This document shows positions 41,192 to 52,558 of a DNA stretch of 64,000 nt, one piece after another. Location: contig JALMQS010000128.1 of NCBI GenBank assembly GCA_024734495.1, positions 23,052,875 to 23,116,874 on the forward strand. The letters are read 5' to 3'. Within the stretch, counting starts at the first letter, position 1; each line of letters begins with the position of its first letter. Under the pieces are notes generated by a model that was not told the origin of the DNA, did no database searches, and saw nothing but the letters and a program-made list of their open reading frames with translations. The translations under genes were made by a program, and so were the position numbers. The DNA is from Forficula auricularia. Lineage: Eukaryota > Arthropoda > Insecta > Dermaptera > Forficulidae.

Positions 41192-43004
41192 CTAGCTGCA
41201 AGGCCCGCCTTCGGCGGCCCTCTTGCTAGCCAGCGGGACACGCCCCCTGGACCCCCAACCCACGGACCCCACCCTCACGCTCCACTCCCACGCACCACAC
41301 TCCTCAAAACCCACCCAGCACCCCTACCCCATGCACTCCTGGCCAACCTCCGCCCCCACACCACCACCCCAACACTCCATTCCCCCTCAATTGAGTTCTT
41401 AATTTCAAAACACCTAACAGCTCATTACAAATATTATTATATATTTAAAATAAGAAATGTAATTAATTAGAGGTAGGTATTTTCTATTGAAGATGGAATG
41501 GTAAAATTCAATGCTTAATTGATAAATAGGAATGCCAATGATAGTAAAAACCAGAAATCTGAATAAAATAATTTATACTATACCCTGTATAGTTAAGTAA
41601 AAACTGGTGAGGAAGGTCAAACCTTCGAAACTATAATTTATGGTCTCCAAAAAACAAATTATACCTATATTATAATATGCAAATCTATAGTCGCTATATA
41701 TATTAAGTATATTTGCATCAAGAACAGGCTCTTTCGTCTCTCTTTAAGATTTACATTAATTTATCTCTTTTCTTTCTTTAAGCTTTTAATAAATGTATTC
41801 CTTTAGATATGGATTATAAAAAATAATAAAAAGTGATTACAATTTTATTTTCTTGCAAGAACAAAGAGGGAGGGAGGAACAAATTCTTTTTGAATTTAAA
41901 TTATATTTAATGAATACTACAGAATACTTTCTTTAATGGTTTTATCTACTTTAGAAATTCTTTCTTCGCTTAATAGATTTTCTTCAAACTTCAATTAATC
42001 CAATTATTATATAGAACAGGTTTTTCATTTATATTTTTATTGGAAATTCAATAAAATTAAAATTAAAAAAAAGAAAAAAATATATAATTTAATAACATTT
42101 TTTTTATCTTTTTAGAATATAATAACGCTCTAGTAACACGCGTGCTCGAGGTAATTTCTCGCAAATTGTAGTCTATTTGACATAACCAAATTTGACCATG
42201 GCCTCGACAGGGCTAGAATATTTTGTGGTCTCTATTTTTAAAAAATTTTAATTTATGAATGGATAAGGTATTTTATAATCGGTCTTGAGCCAAGCACAAC
42301 TTCAAAGGGTCTTCAGGTAAAGACTAGGGAACTCATGATCACAACCAAAGTCACAGATTGTAGTATTCATTCAGGTGCTTAAAATTACCACATTCTCCTA
42401 ATGAAACTTTATAAAAATGTGCATTTTATTATTTTTTAGTCAAATTTATTTAACACCGGAGGGCTACACGCTCTGGACCCACCTACGCACCTCCCACGCA
42501 CCCCCCCCCCCAAACCCTAACCCCAACACACTAACCGCACACCCCAGACCCATTCCTCTCAGCACCCACCCTGCACCCCACTACGCCCCCATTCCACCCT
42601 CATTCCACTTCCACCACATGTACTCCGCCTCCTGCACTTCTCAACTACACCACCACCTTCGCACCCATTTTTTTGCATTTATAGCCTTGTAGTGGTCCCC
42701 AGATTATGAGTACAAAATTTGGTTGAGTTTGGTCCAAGAGAAAGAATTTTCATTTTTTGACCCCTGGACCCCCCCCCCCTGATCCAAATATAAAGTTTCA
42801 TAATAATTCCTTCAGCCGTTTTTACATTAATCGTGAGCAACTTTTCGCGAAAACCACCGAAACATACATACACACATACAGACAGACAGACAGACATTTT
42901 GTTCATGGTGTTTTCGTTCATAACTTTGCTTGAAACGTGTGCAAACGAAATTTGGCGTGATTTGGACCAATGTAAAGACAAAACCTTCATTTTATATATA
43001 TAGA
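41192..43004 (-). mobile_element. Helitron (non-autonomous) with both canonical ends
   Basis: Minus strand: 5' TCTATATATATAAAATGAAG (from 43004), preceded by A; 3' hairpin GGCCGCC-GAA-GGCGGGCC, a 6-nt spacer TTGCAG and CTAG ending at 41192, followed by T. The 5' TC, 3' hairpin plus CTAG and A/T insertion site are the defining Helitron features. The body (1.8 kb) has two C-rich tracts on the plus strand (41215-41390, 42470-42660), minisatellite sequence (42665-42790), a decayed ribozyme motif, module B, and a family D block (42120-42390). No Rep/helicase coding. Confidence 0.85.
41604..41641 (+). ncRNA. Decayed hammerhead-like motif
   Basis: CTGGTGA (one change from CTGATGA), spacer G, perfect stem GAAGGT/ACCTTC with loop CAA, GAAA, CTATAA. 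Module B (minus) follows at 41703. The core A6 is mutated. Confidence 0.45.
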
Positions 43005-43009
43005 TAGAT

Positions 43010-43640
43010 ATTAATTATAACTGTTCAAGTACTTACCATATAATATAACAATTTTTATAATTTCCTTCATTTTGTATCCGCAAGTTCAGAAAGCCCAAAA
43101 TTTAATCAATTTTATGTTTTGAAAAAACAAACAATTGGCTCTAGAAAAAACTTTCTACCATCACATTTTCTAAAGTGAATCCAATATTCTGATCATCCGG
43201 TTTACTTATAAGGTAATTCGGGAGAAGGTCAGGGTCTAGGAGCAGCTAGAATAGTGTCTAGAAAAGGGATTCCCTCTAATCTGAACTTGGGTGGCCTTAT
43301 ATAGGAGTTTTTCATCAATATAATCGAGAAAATAACCTTTTTTTGTTGGTTTTAAGGTGGTATAGAAGTCTCAGAACGGAACAAATAAGTTCTGGGGACA
43401 ATGATGAAATAAGTAGAAAATTAGTGGAGACGGTGGTTGAAGGAAAATTTTATCAAAGGAACTCGGCAAACCCGAGTAGCCCAACTGTTTACCAAAAACA
43501 TTGCCCTTTGAGACGTATAAAAGGTAATCTTTTACAACATGAGTAAGATTAAGATTGATAGATACATGTCCTCTCAACTTGTGAAATGTTAAAGGAAACA
43601 TCGTCAATCGCTTCTACTTACAACGAATAATTAATATTTT
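43010..43640. other. Unrecognised; one 67-codon frame
   Basis: The plus-strand frame 43343-43546 (contains ISRKLVETVVEGKFYQRNS) follows a possible acceptor TTGGTTTTAAG at 43353. I do not recognise it and found no partner exon. Confidence 0.2.
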
Positions 43641-43810
43641 ACCGGGTACAATTAATGATCTTCATGTTTCGAGTCTTGTCCAACTGGAATCTGTCCTTGG
43701 AGGCCCAAAGTTCCTGGTGATTTCACATTTAACAAATGAGATCTTTTTTATGCCTTTATAAGGACAGATTTTCGCGGAACAAGACCCGAAACATGAAGCG
43801 TATTGGTATT
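43640..43810. mobile_element. Short inverted-repeat element
   Basis: ATCTTCATGTTTCGAGTCTT, GTCCAACTGGAATCTGTCCT is inverted at 43760-43797 (AGGACAGATT, AACAAGACCCGAAACATGAA). About 150 bp, loop near 43715. No coding. Confidence 0.6.
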
Positions 43811-44714
43811 GGGGATATTAACATAGAATTGAATTAGGTTATGTAACTCTAAAACTCTAATTTTTTCTTTTGAGAATAAATTTTCAAATAAATAGATGAA
43901 AATAGACTGGGAATAGGAATATCATCGTGAAGAGATAAGATAAGAATTCGGATACCTACGATAATTCAAGTTCTTTTGTATTACTACATAGTACCTACTG
44001 ATTAGATTTTGCAATATCTGGTTCAAAAGTCAGAAAATAGTTTTTGAATTATTCTATTGGGATTTGAAGATGGTGTTATATATAGTATAGCCATACATGA
44101 TAAACTTAAATTTAAGTTTATTAATCATTACTAAGGCAGCCCTAGTGTATCGAGCCTTGAAAAAGTTTTCACTTTTTTATAATTTAATGTGCGGGTGGGG
44201 GATTCTTTCATTAGTATCTGATCGATGAAAATAACGACAAAAAACGAGGATAGAATAAGATCTCTCTCTGTCTTTAAATGTTCATTGCAATGATGTTAAA
44301 TACAAGTTTAATCCTGTTTCAGATTATTAGAGATTAATTTTCTTAATTTCTATTATTTTAGGAATGGCCTTTTGCACTCGGACCAAAATGATACTCGTTA
44401 TAAAGAGAGAAGAGAATATATACAATTGGACTTCTTTAAAGAAAATACTTTTGCCCAAACATCTTTTAGTTAATCTTTAATAATTAATTTTTTTAATGCA
44501 ATTTATAGATTTTAAATGAAAGTCATGGGTCGCGTTCATATAAATTAATTCACTTTTTGACCTCATAAAATCAAAGTATTTTCCACAAGATAGATGAAGC
44601 GATTTAAAATAAAAATCTGAAATATTTTTTTCATATTCTTTAAATTTTCTAACGTTAAAACCTCCGTGAATCATTAAATTTTATATAACTTTAAATGAAT
44701 TAAGTTAAATTTCC
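43811..44714. other. Unrecognised, with repeat-family ends
   Basis: TATCGAGCCTTGAAAAAGTT (44147-44166) and GTGCGGGTGGGGGATTCTTT (44190-44209) belong to the GACTCGGTACGCT family. No gene seen. Confidence 0.35.
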
Positions 44715-44860
44715 ACAGTATTTATGCTGAAAGAGTTTTTAAAATTTTTACAAATTTTCTAGCAAAACACGGATTGAAAATACTCGGACACATTTTGAAT
44801 TTGCTGGATGCGTCGCAATCCACAGCATCCATGAACCGCACGTTACTGATAGGTATATAT
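44715..44860 (-). mobile_element. Family H1 hAT fragment
   Basis: GAAAATACTCGGACACATTT, GGATGCGTCGCAATCCACAG, CATCCATGAACCGCACG: the head of family H1 on the minus strand (compare GCGGTCCATGGATGCTG at 59767). Confidence 0.6.
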
Positions 44861-45059
44861 CTAATTCCAATCGCAGTTCACCCCTTATATATATTAATAA
44901 TTTTTATTTTTATTTATTTGTTTAAAATTGTTCAAAGTTTATTACTAAAGTTAATTCTGTTATTTTTAATTTTTTTCGCTCAATTTTTTCAAACAATCCG
45001 TTTTACTCCTTATTTTCGAATATATTTTCTGAAAAATATCAATTATTCACTTTAAAATT

Positions 45060-45760
45060 ACAAAATTAATGATAAAACCACAAAAAAAGGTCATATTAAA
45101 TCGAAAAGTTGATTTTTTAAAAAATGCATAGCTCGGAAACCACTTCTATCCCAAAATTGAAATTTTCAGGGTTGTTTGATGATATAATGAAGTATACTTC
45201 CTGAAAATTTCAAATGATTTCGAGTTGAAAGAAAAAAGTTCTGGCCTTCTGAAAATGACGATTTTTCAAAAATCGATCGTCTAAAGCTTAAATGGCCATA
45301 ACTTATTGAAATAGAAGCAATCAAGTAAAAAATGGGTAGATTTCTTCTGAGTATACCTTAACAAAAAATATCAGCAGCTGATCAACCCTCTACTTCGAAA
45401 ACTGTAGATATGACAGCATTTTAAAAATAGGCAAAATTTCTCTGAAACAGTGGTTTAGCTCGCTGTGAAGCCGGACTTGAGTGTAAACCAATGACCAATT
45501 TTTTTCTTAAAAGTAGAGGGTTTACAGAGAAGAATGCCGCCTCAAACAAGTCTCTAAGTTAAATAGAAGCTGAGATATAAACTTTTGAAAATGACTGAAA
45601 AATCGACTTTTTTCAAAATTCAAAAATTCTCCAGCGGCCAAATTTGATCGAATCGGGCTCAAATTTTCAGGATCATCTCCTTTTCTGATGTACTTTCGAG
45701 GAAAAAATCGGCATCAAATTCGGTGACTCCCCCCCCCCCCACACACACACACACAAACAC
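45060..45760. other. Unrecognised low-divergence-looking stretch ending in C and CA runs
   Basis: Sentences of imperfect repetition such as AATTTCAAATGATTTCGAGT, AAAAATCGA and CTCTACTT motifs, with many GAAAAT and AAATCGA words. It ends in a C run then (CA)n at 45727-45756. No coding frame. Possibly the body of an unclassified element. Confidence 0.3.
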
Positions 45761-45803
45761 TTCATTGAACACGAAAAGTAATGGATCTGGCTATACAGTG
45801 CAT

Positions 45804-46673
45804 ATGCAGGGAAAGTCCTCAAATTACTTGCGAACGGAGAGTGCTACAGCCACGCAAGTGAGGTAACGGTATAGTAAAGCGACTATGCCCGACCTAATGC
45901 AAACGACACCAGCGCCCCTAGTGGCGAAATGTGGAAGTTAGCCATTGCAAATCGAAAACGAAAAGAGATAGAGCAAAATTTCCAATTAGAAAGTTTTAGA
46001 GCATCAATTAATTAGTACAAAACGATATTTGGTTTACACGGAAAGGATAAATTACTGCCTGTATCCAAAAATGTCCGTAATCTATGCGCGACTGTTCTAC
46101 TCTACATATTTACATTTCGGAAATGTACCAGTGTGCAAATGCAGTTTGTGACTTTGTACTGTACTGTAATGTCTGAAAACTTTAATTTCCAATGCATTTA
46201 AAATTTTAGTTTAAAAGGTGTTGGCGCTCGCTTGATACAAACAACATAATCTCATAGCATAAAATTATTGATGGCAGACGATAATTTGTATTGATGTAAG
46301 TAAATACTAGTATTTATTCATTAAATTGTGCATATTTCTTCTTTCCTCTGGCTATTCCTTTCAAATATTTACACAAAATGGAGTGCATCGATTTTGGATA
46401 TTTTGGGGTATACAGGCGCCAATTTATCTTATCCGTGTAAACCCAATATCGTTTCGTACTAATTAATTGATGCTCCAAAACTTTCTAATTGGAAATCTTG
46501 CTCTATCTCTTTTCGTTTTCGATTTGCAATGGCTAACTTCCACATTTCGCCACTAGGGGCGCTGGTGTCGTTTGCATTAGGTCGGGCATAGTCGCTTTAC
46601 TATACCGTTACCCCACTTGCGTGGCTGTAGCACTCTCCGTTCGCAAGTATTTTCAGGTTAAAGGGACTTTCCT
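45804..46673. mobile_element. Long-TIR element of about 870 bp with probable 6-bp TSD
   Basis: Inverted repeats of about 280 bp begin GGGAAAGTCC at the left (about 45808) and end GGACTTTCC at the right (46665-46673). Strongly conserved blocks are ACTTGCGAACGGAGAGTGCT, CGACTATGCCCGACCTAATG and GCGCCCCTAGTGGCGAAATG. TATGCA stands immediately outside both ends. The superfamily is unclear: TIR length and 6-bp duplication do not fit Tc1/mariner or hAT. Non-coding. Confidence 0.7.
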
Positions 46674-46679
46674 ATGCAC

Positions 46680-46680
<1 letters not shown>

Positions 46681-46744
<64 letters not shown>
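46681..46744. repeat. (TA)n microsatellite, 64 bp
   Basis: Uninterrupted TA run between the long-TIR element and a hAT fragment. Confidence 0.95.
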
Positions 46745-46749
<5 letters not shown>

Positions 46750-46965
46750 TTCAACCAGAGGATGCTGTCTAAAAAAGAACTCTTCAATTTTTAAAATTTT
46801 ATTTTATTTTTTGCTACTTTTTGTAAATTTCATTGATAAACGCAAGATTTTTCGTTGTTTTTCAAATTTAACATTAAATTTTTATGATATGGTATGAAAA
46901 TACTCTTGGCGGTTTGAAATTTTCATCCATGAACCGCACGAAACTGAAATATTTATATAATGTAT
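46745..46965 (-). mobile_element. Family H1 hAT fragment, internally deleted
   Basis: Plus strand: TTTCAACCAGAGGATGCTGT, then a 130-bp AT-rich centre, then TTTTCATCCATGAACCGCAC. Both ends of H1 are recognisable within 220 bp, so this is a short deletion derivative. Confidence 0.6.
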
Positions 46966-47734
46966 TTGTTTATATTTGGCATATATATGTAGGTACATGT
47001 ACAAGAAGTAGACAAACTCATCGATTTCTCTTTATGATTAAAAAAGATCATCTTTTTTTATAATCATTTATAATTTCTCAAATTGATTTTTTTCTTAATC
47101 TTTAACTTTTTATCATTTAATAAAGTTTTAATTTTTCTTTTTTAATATTTTTAAAATTTTTTTGAAAATCTTTTTATTTCTCTAATAATTCATTTGAAAA
47201 GTTGTTAGTTGCTCACAAAAATGTCGTCAAAAGAATAAAATTCGGGGAATCATTAACGAGAAAGCAAATAAAAAGTTGTGAGTGCAAAGAAGCTGTGAAG
47301 GTGCGGCGAGATAAAAAAAAAGAAAGAAAGGGGGTTTGTAGAATCTGACATGGCGTGAGGGAGGGCGCATTTTGATTGATGATGTCTTAAGGTTTCAACC
47401 AAAAATTCTTCATCCCTCCGACGTCATGGGATAAAGAAAAAGTATATAAAAAAAACATTATTATTATTAAACCAACTAGAAGTGAAGTTTTTCACTCGTC
47501 ATAAAAACTTTATTCCTAGAGGAAAATATAAGATTATTATGATTAAAACTAATCCGAAATACGGTGCGTGCTTCCTTGTACTTGTATTGTATTTAGCTTA
47601 AAATGTTTGTTGTATAAAATTGTGGTAAATGTAAAAATACTATAAAAGATGAAATTTCTTCATAAAGTATGGCAATAACTTCGGTGTGATTAAATCAGGG
47701 ACATCCAGTGTTGTTAGTAAAAATTTATAGTATA
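46966..47734. other. Unrecognised spacer
   Basis: AT-rich with no credible gene. A degraded module B trace is near 47000-47035. Module B proper follows at 47735-47772. Confidence 0.4.
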
Positions 47735-47825
47735 GAAATCAATGAGGTTGTCATCTGATTGATGCAAATAAAGAAATTATTTATATACCAGCTGCGAAGC
47801 CCGGCAGTATTTATTTCACGTAAAA

Positions 47826-48700
47826 AAATTTCATTTTTTTTTTTTTTTTTTATTAATGAAAATGATGAGAGAAGGAGTTACACCAAAAAGCTATATCGCC
47901 TAAAGGCCTCGGTTGGCCCTTCTATCGTGAAAATAAGAAGAAGAAGAAATTTTATGGGCTGGGCGGGGGTCGAAGGTATCTGTGGATACGGGTCTTAAAG
48001 AGCTGAAGGTTATAAGTCGAGGGAAAGATGGTGGCAGGGAGCGAGTTCCAGTCTCTGGAGCTCATAGGGATAAAAGAGTTGGTGAAAGGGCTTGTTCGAT
48101 TTTTATCCAATTTGGCAGCGAAGGTGTGAGGAGCTTTCGAAAACCGCATGTTTCTCCTAAAAAGGGCTTTAAGGGGGATAATTGATTTCAACTCGACTGA
48201 ACAGACATAGATAGTATCTGTAGTACAGGGAAAGGGCAGAAACGGTTCTTCGGTGGGCCAGGGAGTCGAGTGAGTTTGTTAAGGCCGGGTCTCGTATTAG
48301 TTTAATTGGTCGGTTCTGAATCGCATCCAGTGTACCAAGAGAATGCTTGGAGGCACCCCTCCACAGATAAGAGCCATATTCGAGACAGGAACGAATTTGA
48401 GACTTATACAGTGTAAGAAGTTGACTGGGAGTATAACAGCGTCTAGACCTAAATAGGAGATCGAGCTTGCGCGCTGCAGCTTTAGCAGTGGTTGAGATAT
48501 GGTCATTCCATGAAAGGTCAGACCTAGAGCTACGGCTAGCATTGAAATTTTATCCCTCAATTCCAGGGAGTTTGAATCGAATGATATGTTTGGGAGGTTT
48601 TTGTCGACACGCCTAGAAATAATGATCACTCGTATCCCATATTAAATTTCATAGAAGCCTCGCAGGATTGGATAAATTAAAACACAGAGTTTTTATTAAG
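47826..48700 (-). pseudogene. CR1/Jockey-like LINE, 5'-truncated, reverse transcriptase C-terminus
   Basis: Minus strand. From about 48540 to 48180 one frame is open and reads DLSWNDHISTTAKAAARKLD, LLFRSRRCYTPSQLLTLYKS, QIRSCLEYGSYLWRGASKHS, LGTLDAIQN and SLDSLAHRRTVSALSLYYRY, the thumb/connection region of CR1/Jockey-type reverse transcriptases. A frameshift near 48180 moves the C-terminus (RNMRFSKAPHTFAAKLDKNR, SSRDWNSLPATIFPSTYNLQ) into the frame 48191-47952. Upstream (48629-48540) ISFDSNSLELRDKISMLAV lies in yet another frame. It ends in a poly(A) (T run 47829-47848). The YADD motif lies 5' of the truncation. Sister to 1712-2137. Confidence 0.85.
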
Positions 48701-49059
48701 GAGGTCCTTTCGCCGCCAATGTTAAATAAAATATATTAGATTATAAGTATAACTTTATTTTTTATAATAGTTTAAGTATTTATCTATGCTTTGGTGAAGT
48801 TTCAATCAAATACCTATTACCGAGCAAATTTTTGAAAATAAATTTTTTTAAATGTAAACATTTTCTCAAAGTCTTTAAGATCTTGACACTTTCTCTTGAA
48901 TTATACTACTATTAGTTGAATAGATAAAGTTAAAAAATTCAACTAAAAATTAGCTTTTTGAAACATGCAGGTTTCTTTTTTTGCAATTAAATATTTCATT
49001 GTCCGAGGAATTTATTTAGATATTTACATTAAATAAGCTGACGTGTTCTGATGTGGCCA

Positions 49060-49860
49060 TCCACTTGACTTTACCATACTACCTGGCCCCTAAAATTATT
49101 TATAATCATGGGGGGGGTAGTTTTTGGATTTTTATACTTCTGGTGTCCCACCGATTATGTATACAAAATTTGGTTGAGTTTGGTAAATGGCCAAGATTTT
49201 CATTTTTTGACCCTACACCCCCACCCCCTCCCTATTTTGGATGGTTAGTTTCTGCATTTTTAGACTTCTGGGGGTCCACTGATTATGTATACAAAATTTG
49301 GTTGAGTTTGCTCAAACGGCTAGATTTTTAATTTTTAACCCCCCTCCACCCCCTTAATTTTGTGTCGATATGCACCAAAATCTAATCAGCTCTTAATCTC
49401 ATTGGACCAAAACTATGTGCCAAATTTGGTTATGATATTCACACTAGTTTTTGAGCTAGCTCGTCCACAAAAATTTGGTAACGCACAGACTAACAGCCAA
49501 ACAACCAGACAACCAGACAACCAGACAGACTAACAGACAGACTGACTGACATATCAAAAACCTAGTTCCGCTAGAATGCTGAAATTTGGCATACTGGTAG
49601 AGTTTGGACTACAATTAAAGGAAAAAATAGAAAAAGTGAAACTTTCCCTTTTTCAGGACCTAAAATGAAGGGGTGAAATTTATTATAGGCTTAATTAACA
49701 TTTATTGAAAATACAATCAAGCTAGAATTCTGAAATTTGGGATACTAGTAAAGCTTGGGACATTAATAAAGGAGGACATTGAAAAAACGAAACTTTCCCT
49801 TCTTTGGGGTGCGAAATGAAGGGGTGAAATTTATAAAAAACCGACCGGGTTTTAACAGAT
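49060..49860 (+). mobile_element. Helitron-like internal fragments with minisatellite
   Basis: Two minisatellite units (49100-49340: TATGTATACAAAATTTGGTT, GGATGGTTAGTTTCTGCATT). Then TCGATATGCACCAAAATCTA, (AACCAGAC)n and two diverged copies of a 190-bp block (CTAGAATGCTGAAATTTGGC and CTAGAATTCTGAAATTTGGG). Ends with AAAACCGACCGGGTTTTAAC. No termini seen. Confidence 0.5.
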
Positions 49861-49949
49861 TTTTTATGAGTTAATAATTATTAATCTAAATGTTTAAATG
49901 TAATTATTTAGATAAATTAAAGGATAAAACTTTTCAAAAACTAATGATA

Positions 49950-50455
49950 TCTGATCAAAAACATAAATGTGAAAAAGGGGTCAAGTTTGGTACAAACGGC
50001 TTCGCCAACAAAAGAGTTGAGATCTAAACGGATACCAAGTTCCATTGCAGTTCCTTCAAATCATATCTATAGGGATGTACAACGTTCTTCAATTGATTTA
50101 AATGAAAATTTGTTATGTTCTTTGATTAGAATTTATAACTTGACAAGTTTTATATCAACGAAATTGTTTGTAGTATAAGAATAGAACAACTAGCAAAATT
50201 TCAAGCTTGTATTAAATATCATCACGATAAAAGTAATTTATTGACTATTATAACTTGCCAAGTTATAAATTCAATATCTAAGAACGTAACAAATTTTCTT
50301 TTAAATCAATTGAAGAACAGTTGTACATCCCTATAGCTATGATTTAAGGAACTGATATAGAACTTGATAGCCGTTCAGATCTCAATTCTTTTGTCGGTGA
50401 ATTCGTTTGTACCGAACTTGGCCCCTTTTTCACATTTATGTTTTTGGTCAGATTT
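49950..50455. mobile_element. 505-bp foldback
   Basis: AAACATAAATGTGAAAAAGG, TTGGTACAAACGG, CAAAAGAGTTGAGATCT and ATAGGGATGTACAACGTTCT are all inverted in 50240-50450. The loop is near 50200. Arms about 210 bp with scattered mismatches. Confidence 0.8.
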
Positions 50456-51377
50456 ATTTTATCTCGTCAGAACAAACCTTTTGACCCTATAGGTAAGAAA
50501 ATATTAAACCGAATTGAATATCGGAAACTACAAACTGCGTACCCAGTTTTGAAAAAAATTCATTTTTCTCTAATTATATACCTATCTATATCAATATATT
50601 CGGTAAAATTCTCAGAATGTGACAGCCACAAGTTTACTTTAAGTGCCAGTATAAAATAAAAGAAAAGGAAGAATCAGAGGGAATTCTTGTTCAATTGGAA
50701 TGCATATATATAAATCTGTGGATTGGTCTCGATTTCTCCTCCCCTGGGTGTTCCACTTCGATGGCTCCTCCTTTTTACCTCGAGCATTTTTTCCCATTTT
50801 TTTCTCTCTCTAACCATATCCATTTCCATTTTCTTTTCTTTTTAAAAATACAATTCTTCATCGATTTAATTTTGTCTTTGGGGAATATTTGATATGTAAT
50901 ACTTGTGACTAGGATAATATATAGATTCTTTTATTATTCTAAAACAAAACTGATTTGAAATCATATTTATTTTTAACAAGAAATCACTGAGGTTGTTCTC
51001 TGCTTGATGCAATAAACATAGACATAATATGTACCTGTATATAAATGTTCATATTGCCGGTACGAATAAACTTTAAATTTCTAAGGAAATCATTGTCGTC
51101 TATTATATCCGAGTAGAATGGATTATTTTTAATTATATGTCACAAAATAATTATTTGAATGAATCAAACTCTTCTACTTTTGGAAAAACAAAATCTTTTC
51201 AATTCAATTTTTATTTTTTATTTTTTTAAGTTAATTAGCAGTGCCAGGAATATTAATATTTTTTTTTTAATTTTTTAAATTTACACCGAAAATTCTCACA
51301 TTCGTGTAAAATGATTTATCTGTAACAAATAAATAAATATCTGAGAACTATTAAGAAAGGCGGATTTGATAATAGAA
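50456..51377. other. Unrecognised spacer with module B
   Basis: Module B at 50985-51020, and a half copy of the 62.6-kb MITE near 51105-51145 (AATGGATTATTTTTAATTAT). The frames at 50438 and 50695 have no motif I recognise. Confidence 0.35.
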
Positions 51378-51662
51378 ATTCTTCTTCTTCTTTTAAGTGT
51401 CATATCAGGTCTCCCTGACGTTCCGGTACCTCCCCACATACACCTGTACTGAGTGTGTTTAGCAGTTTTACACAGATATACGGGAACTACTTTTTAACGC
51501 CGGTTCCGAACGGCTAGTTTAGAGAAGTTGACTAGGCAATTGGTAGTTTGCCATTGCTTTCCAAGAGGAGGCGACTACAAATATCTTCCGAGACTCGGTC
51601 TCGAACCAGCATACTGCAGGACAGCGGCCCGACATTCTGACCACTGACCCACAGTCGTCCCT
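51378..51662 (-). mobile_element. tRNA-derived SINE (family S2)
   Basis: Minus strand: GACTGTGGGTCAGTGGTCAG resembles box A, and GCTGGTTCGAGACC (51601-51614 region) is a box B. The body contains GGAAAGCAATGGCAAACTAC and GCCGTTCGGAACCGGCG. The 3' tail is (GAA)n, TTCTTCTTCTTC at 51380-51391 on the plus strand. About 280 bp; single copy in the window. Confidence 0.8.
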
Positions 51663-51734
51663 AGAAATTATTCAGTTTTATTAATTATTGCTACAATGAG
51701 GGATACTTCTTTAAACAACTCAGAAAATCTTGTA

Positions 51735-51960
51735 TTTAAAAAAAGAAAGCGCTACCCCTGTGGACCGGGGTTAGAATTGGTCCACAGTATCCCCTGTTTG
51801 TCGTAAGAAGCGACTAAAAGGGGTTGAGCGTGGGGTTGAATATCCCATCTCGTAAAAAACACAGGCTCCCAAGATCCCAAAGAATTGTTGCTGGATCGAT
51901 TCTGTTTGCGAAAAACTGACTTGAAAATTAATAAAAGTACACGGGCAGGATATCTTTTAG
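51735..51960 (+). repeat. SINE-like repeat with TGTCGTAAGAAGCGACTAAA
   Basis: CCCCTGTGGACCGGGGTTAG, CCCCTGTTTGTCGTAAGAAG, CGACTAAAAGGGGTTGAGCG. The GTCGTAAGAxGCGACTAA core is, to my recollection, a widespread invertebrate repeat motif. The right part has AGAATTGTTGCTGGATCGAT. Exact class and ends unknown. Confidence 0.45.
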
Positions 51961-52558
51961 AAATTCATAACTCAAGGTCAAGAGAATATTTGAGTCGATT
52001 CTAATATAAACCAGACAGGCCATCGCAATACTTCCCCATTATATTCTATAGAATATAAATGTGAAAGTAAAAAGCTGCAGAAATGGGGAGTGGTAAGAAG
52101 AGGTGATTTTAAAAAGATATCCAGAAGATTCGCCTCTACTTAATCTATTACCCTATTCTAATTATGATAATACATTCGCATAGCATTTGGGGTTTCTAAG
52201 TGTGTTACATATAAATTTAACTATTGATATCATTTATATATTTTCACTGGGAGTTTTAATTAATTTTCCTAAACTACGTTTTTAAGTAAATAACTGCGAG
52301 CAATTAAATTAAATAATCAATTGTAAATATATTAACAATTATTTTATTATTTTTTATAAAAAGAAAGAAATAACTTTACCATTGATATTCTTAATATATT
52401 TCCCTTGGGAGTATTTGTTTTCAAAAAAAAAAAAAAAAATACTATTTAAACTAAGTTTTTAAGTAAATAACCTGAGTATTTATATCAAATAATCAATTTA
52501 ACTAATTAAAATAGTATATTTTCCATATCTTAACAATTTTTTTTTTTTTTTTTTTTTT

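Noticed and set aside
42417..42692. 91-codon Pro-rich plus-strand frame
   Set aside because: Same explanation: C-rich tract inside the 41192-43004 Helitron.
49969..50178. 69-codon frame
   Set aside because: Lies in one arm of a foldback; the mirrored arm does not conserve the frame.
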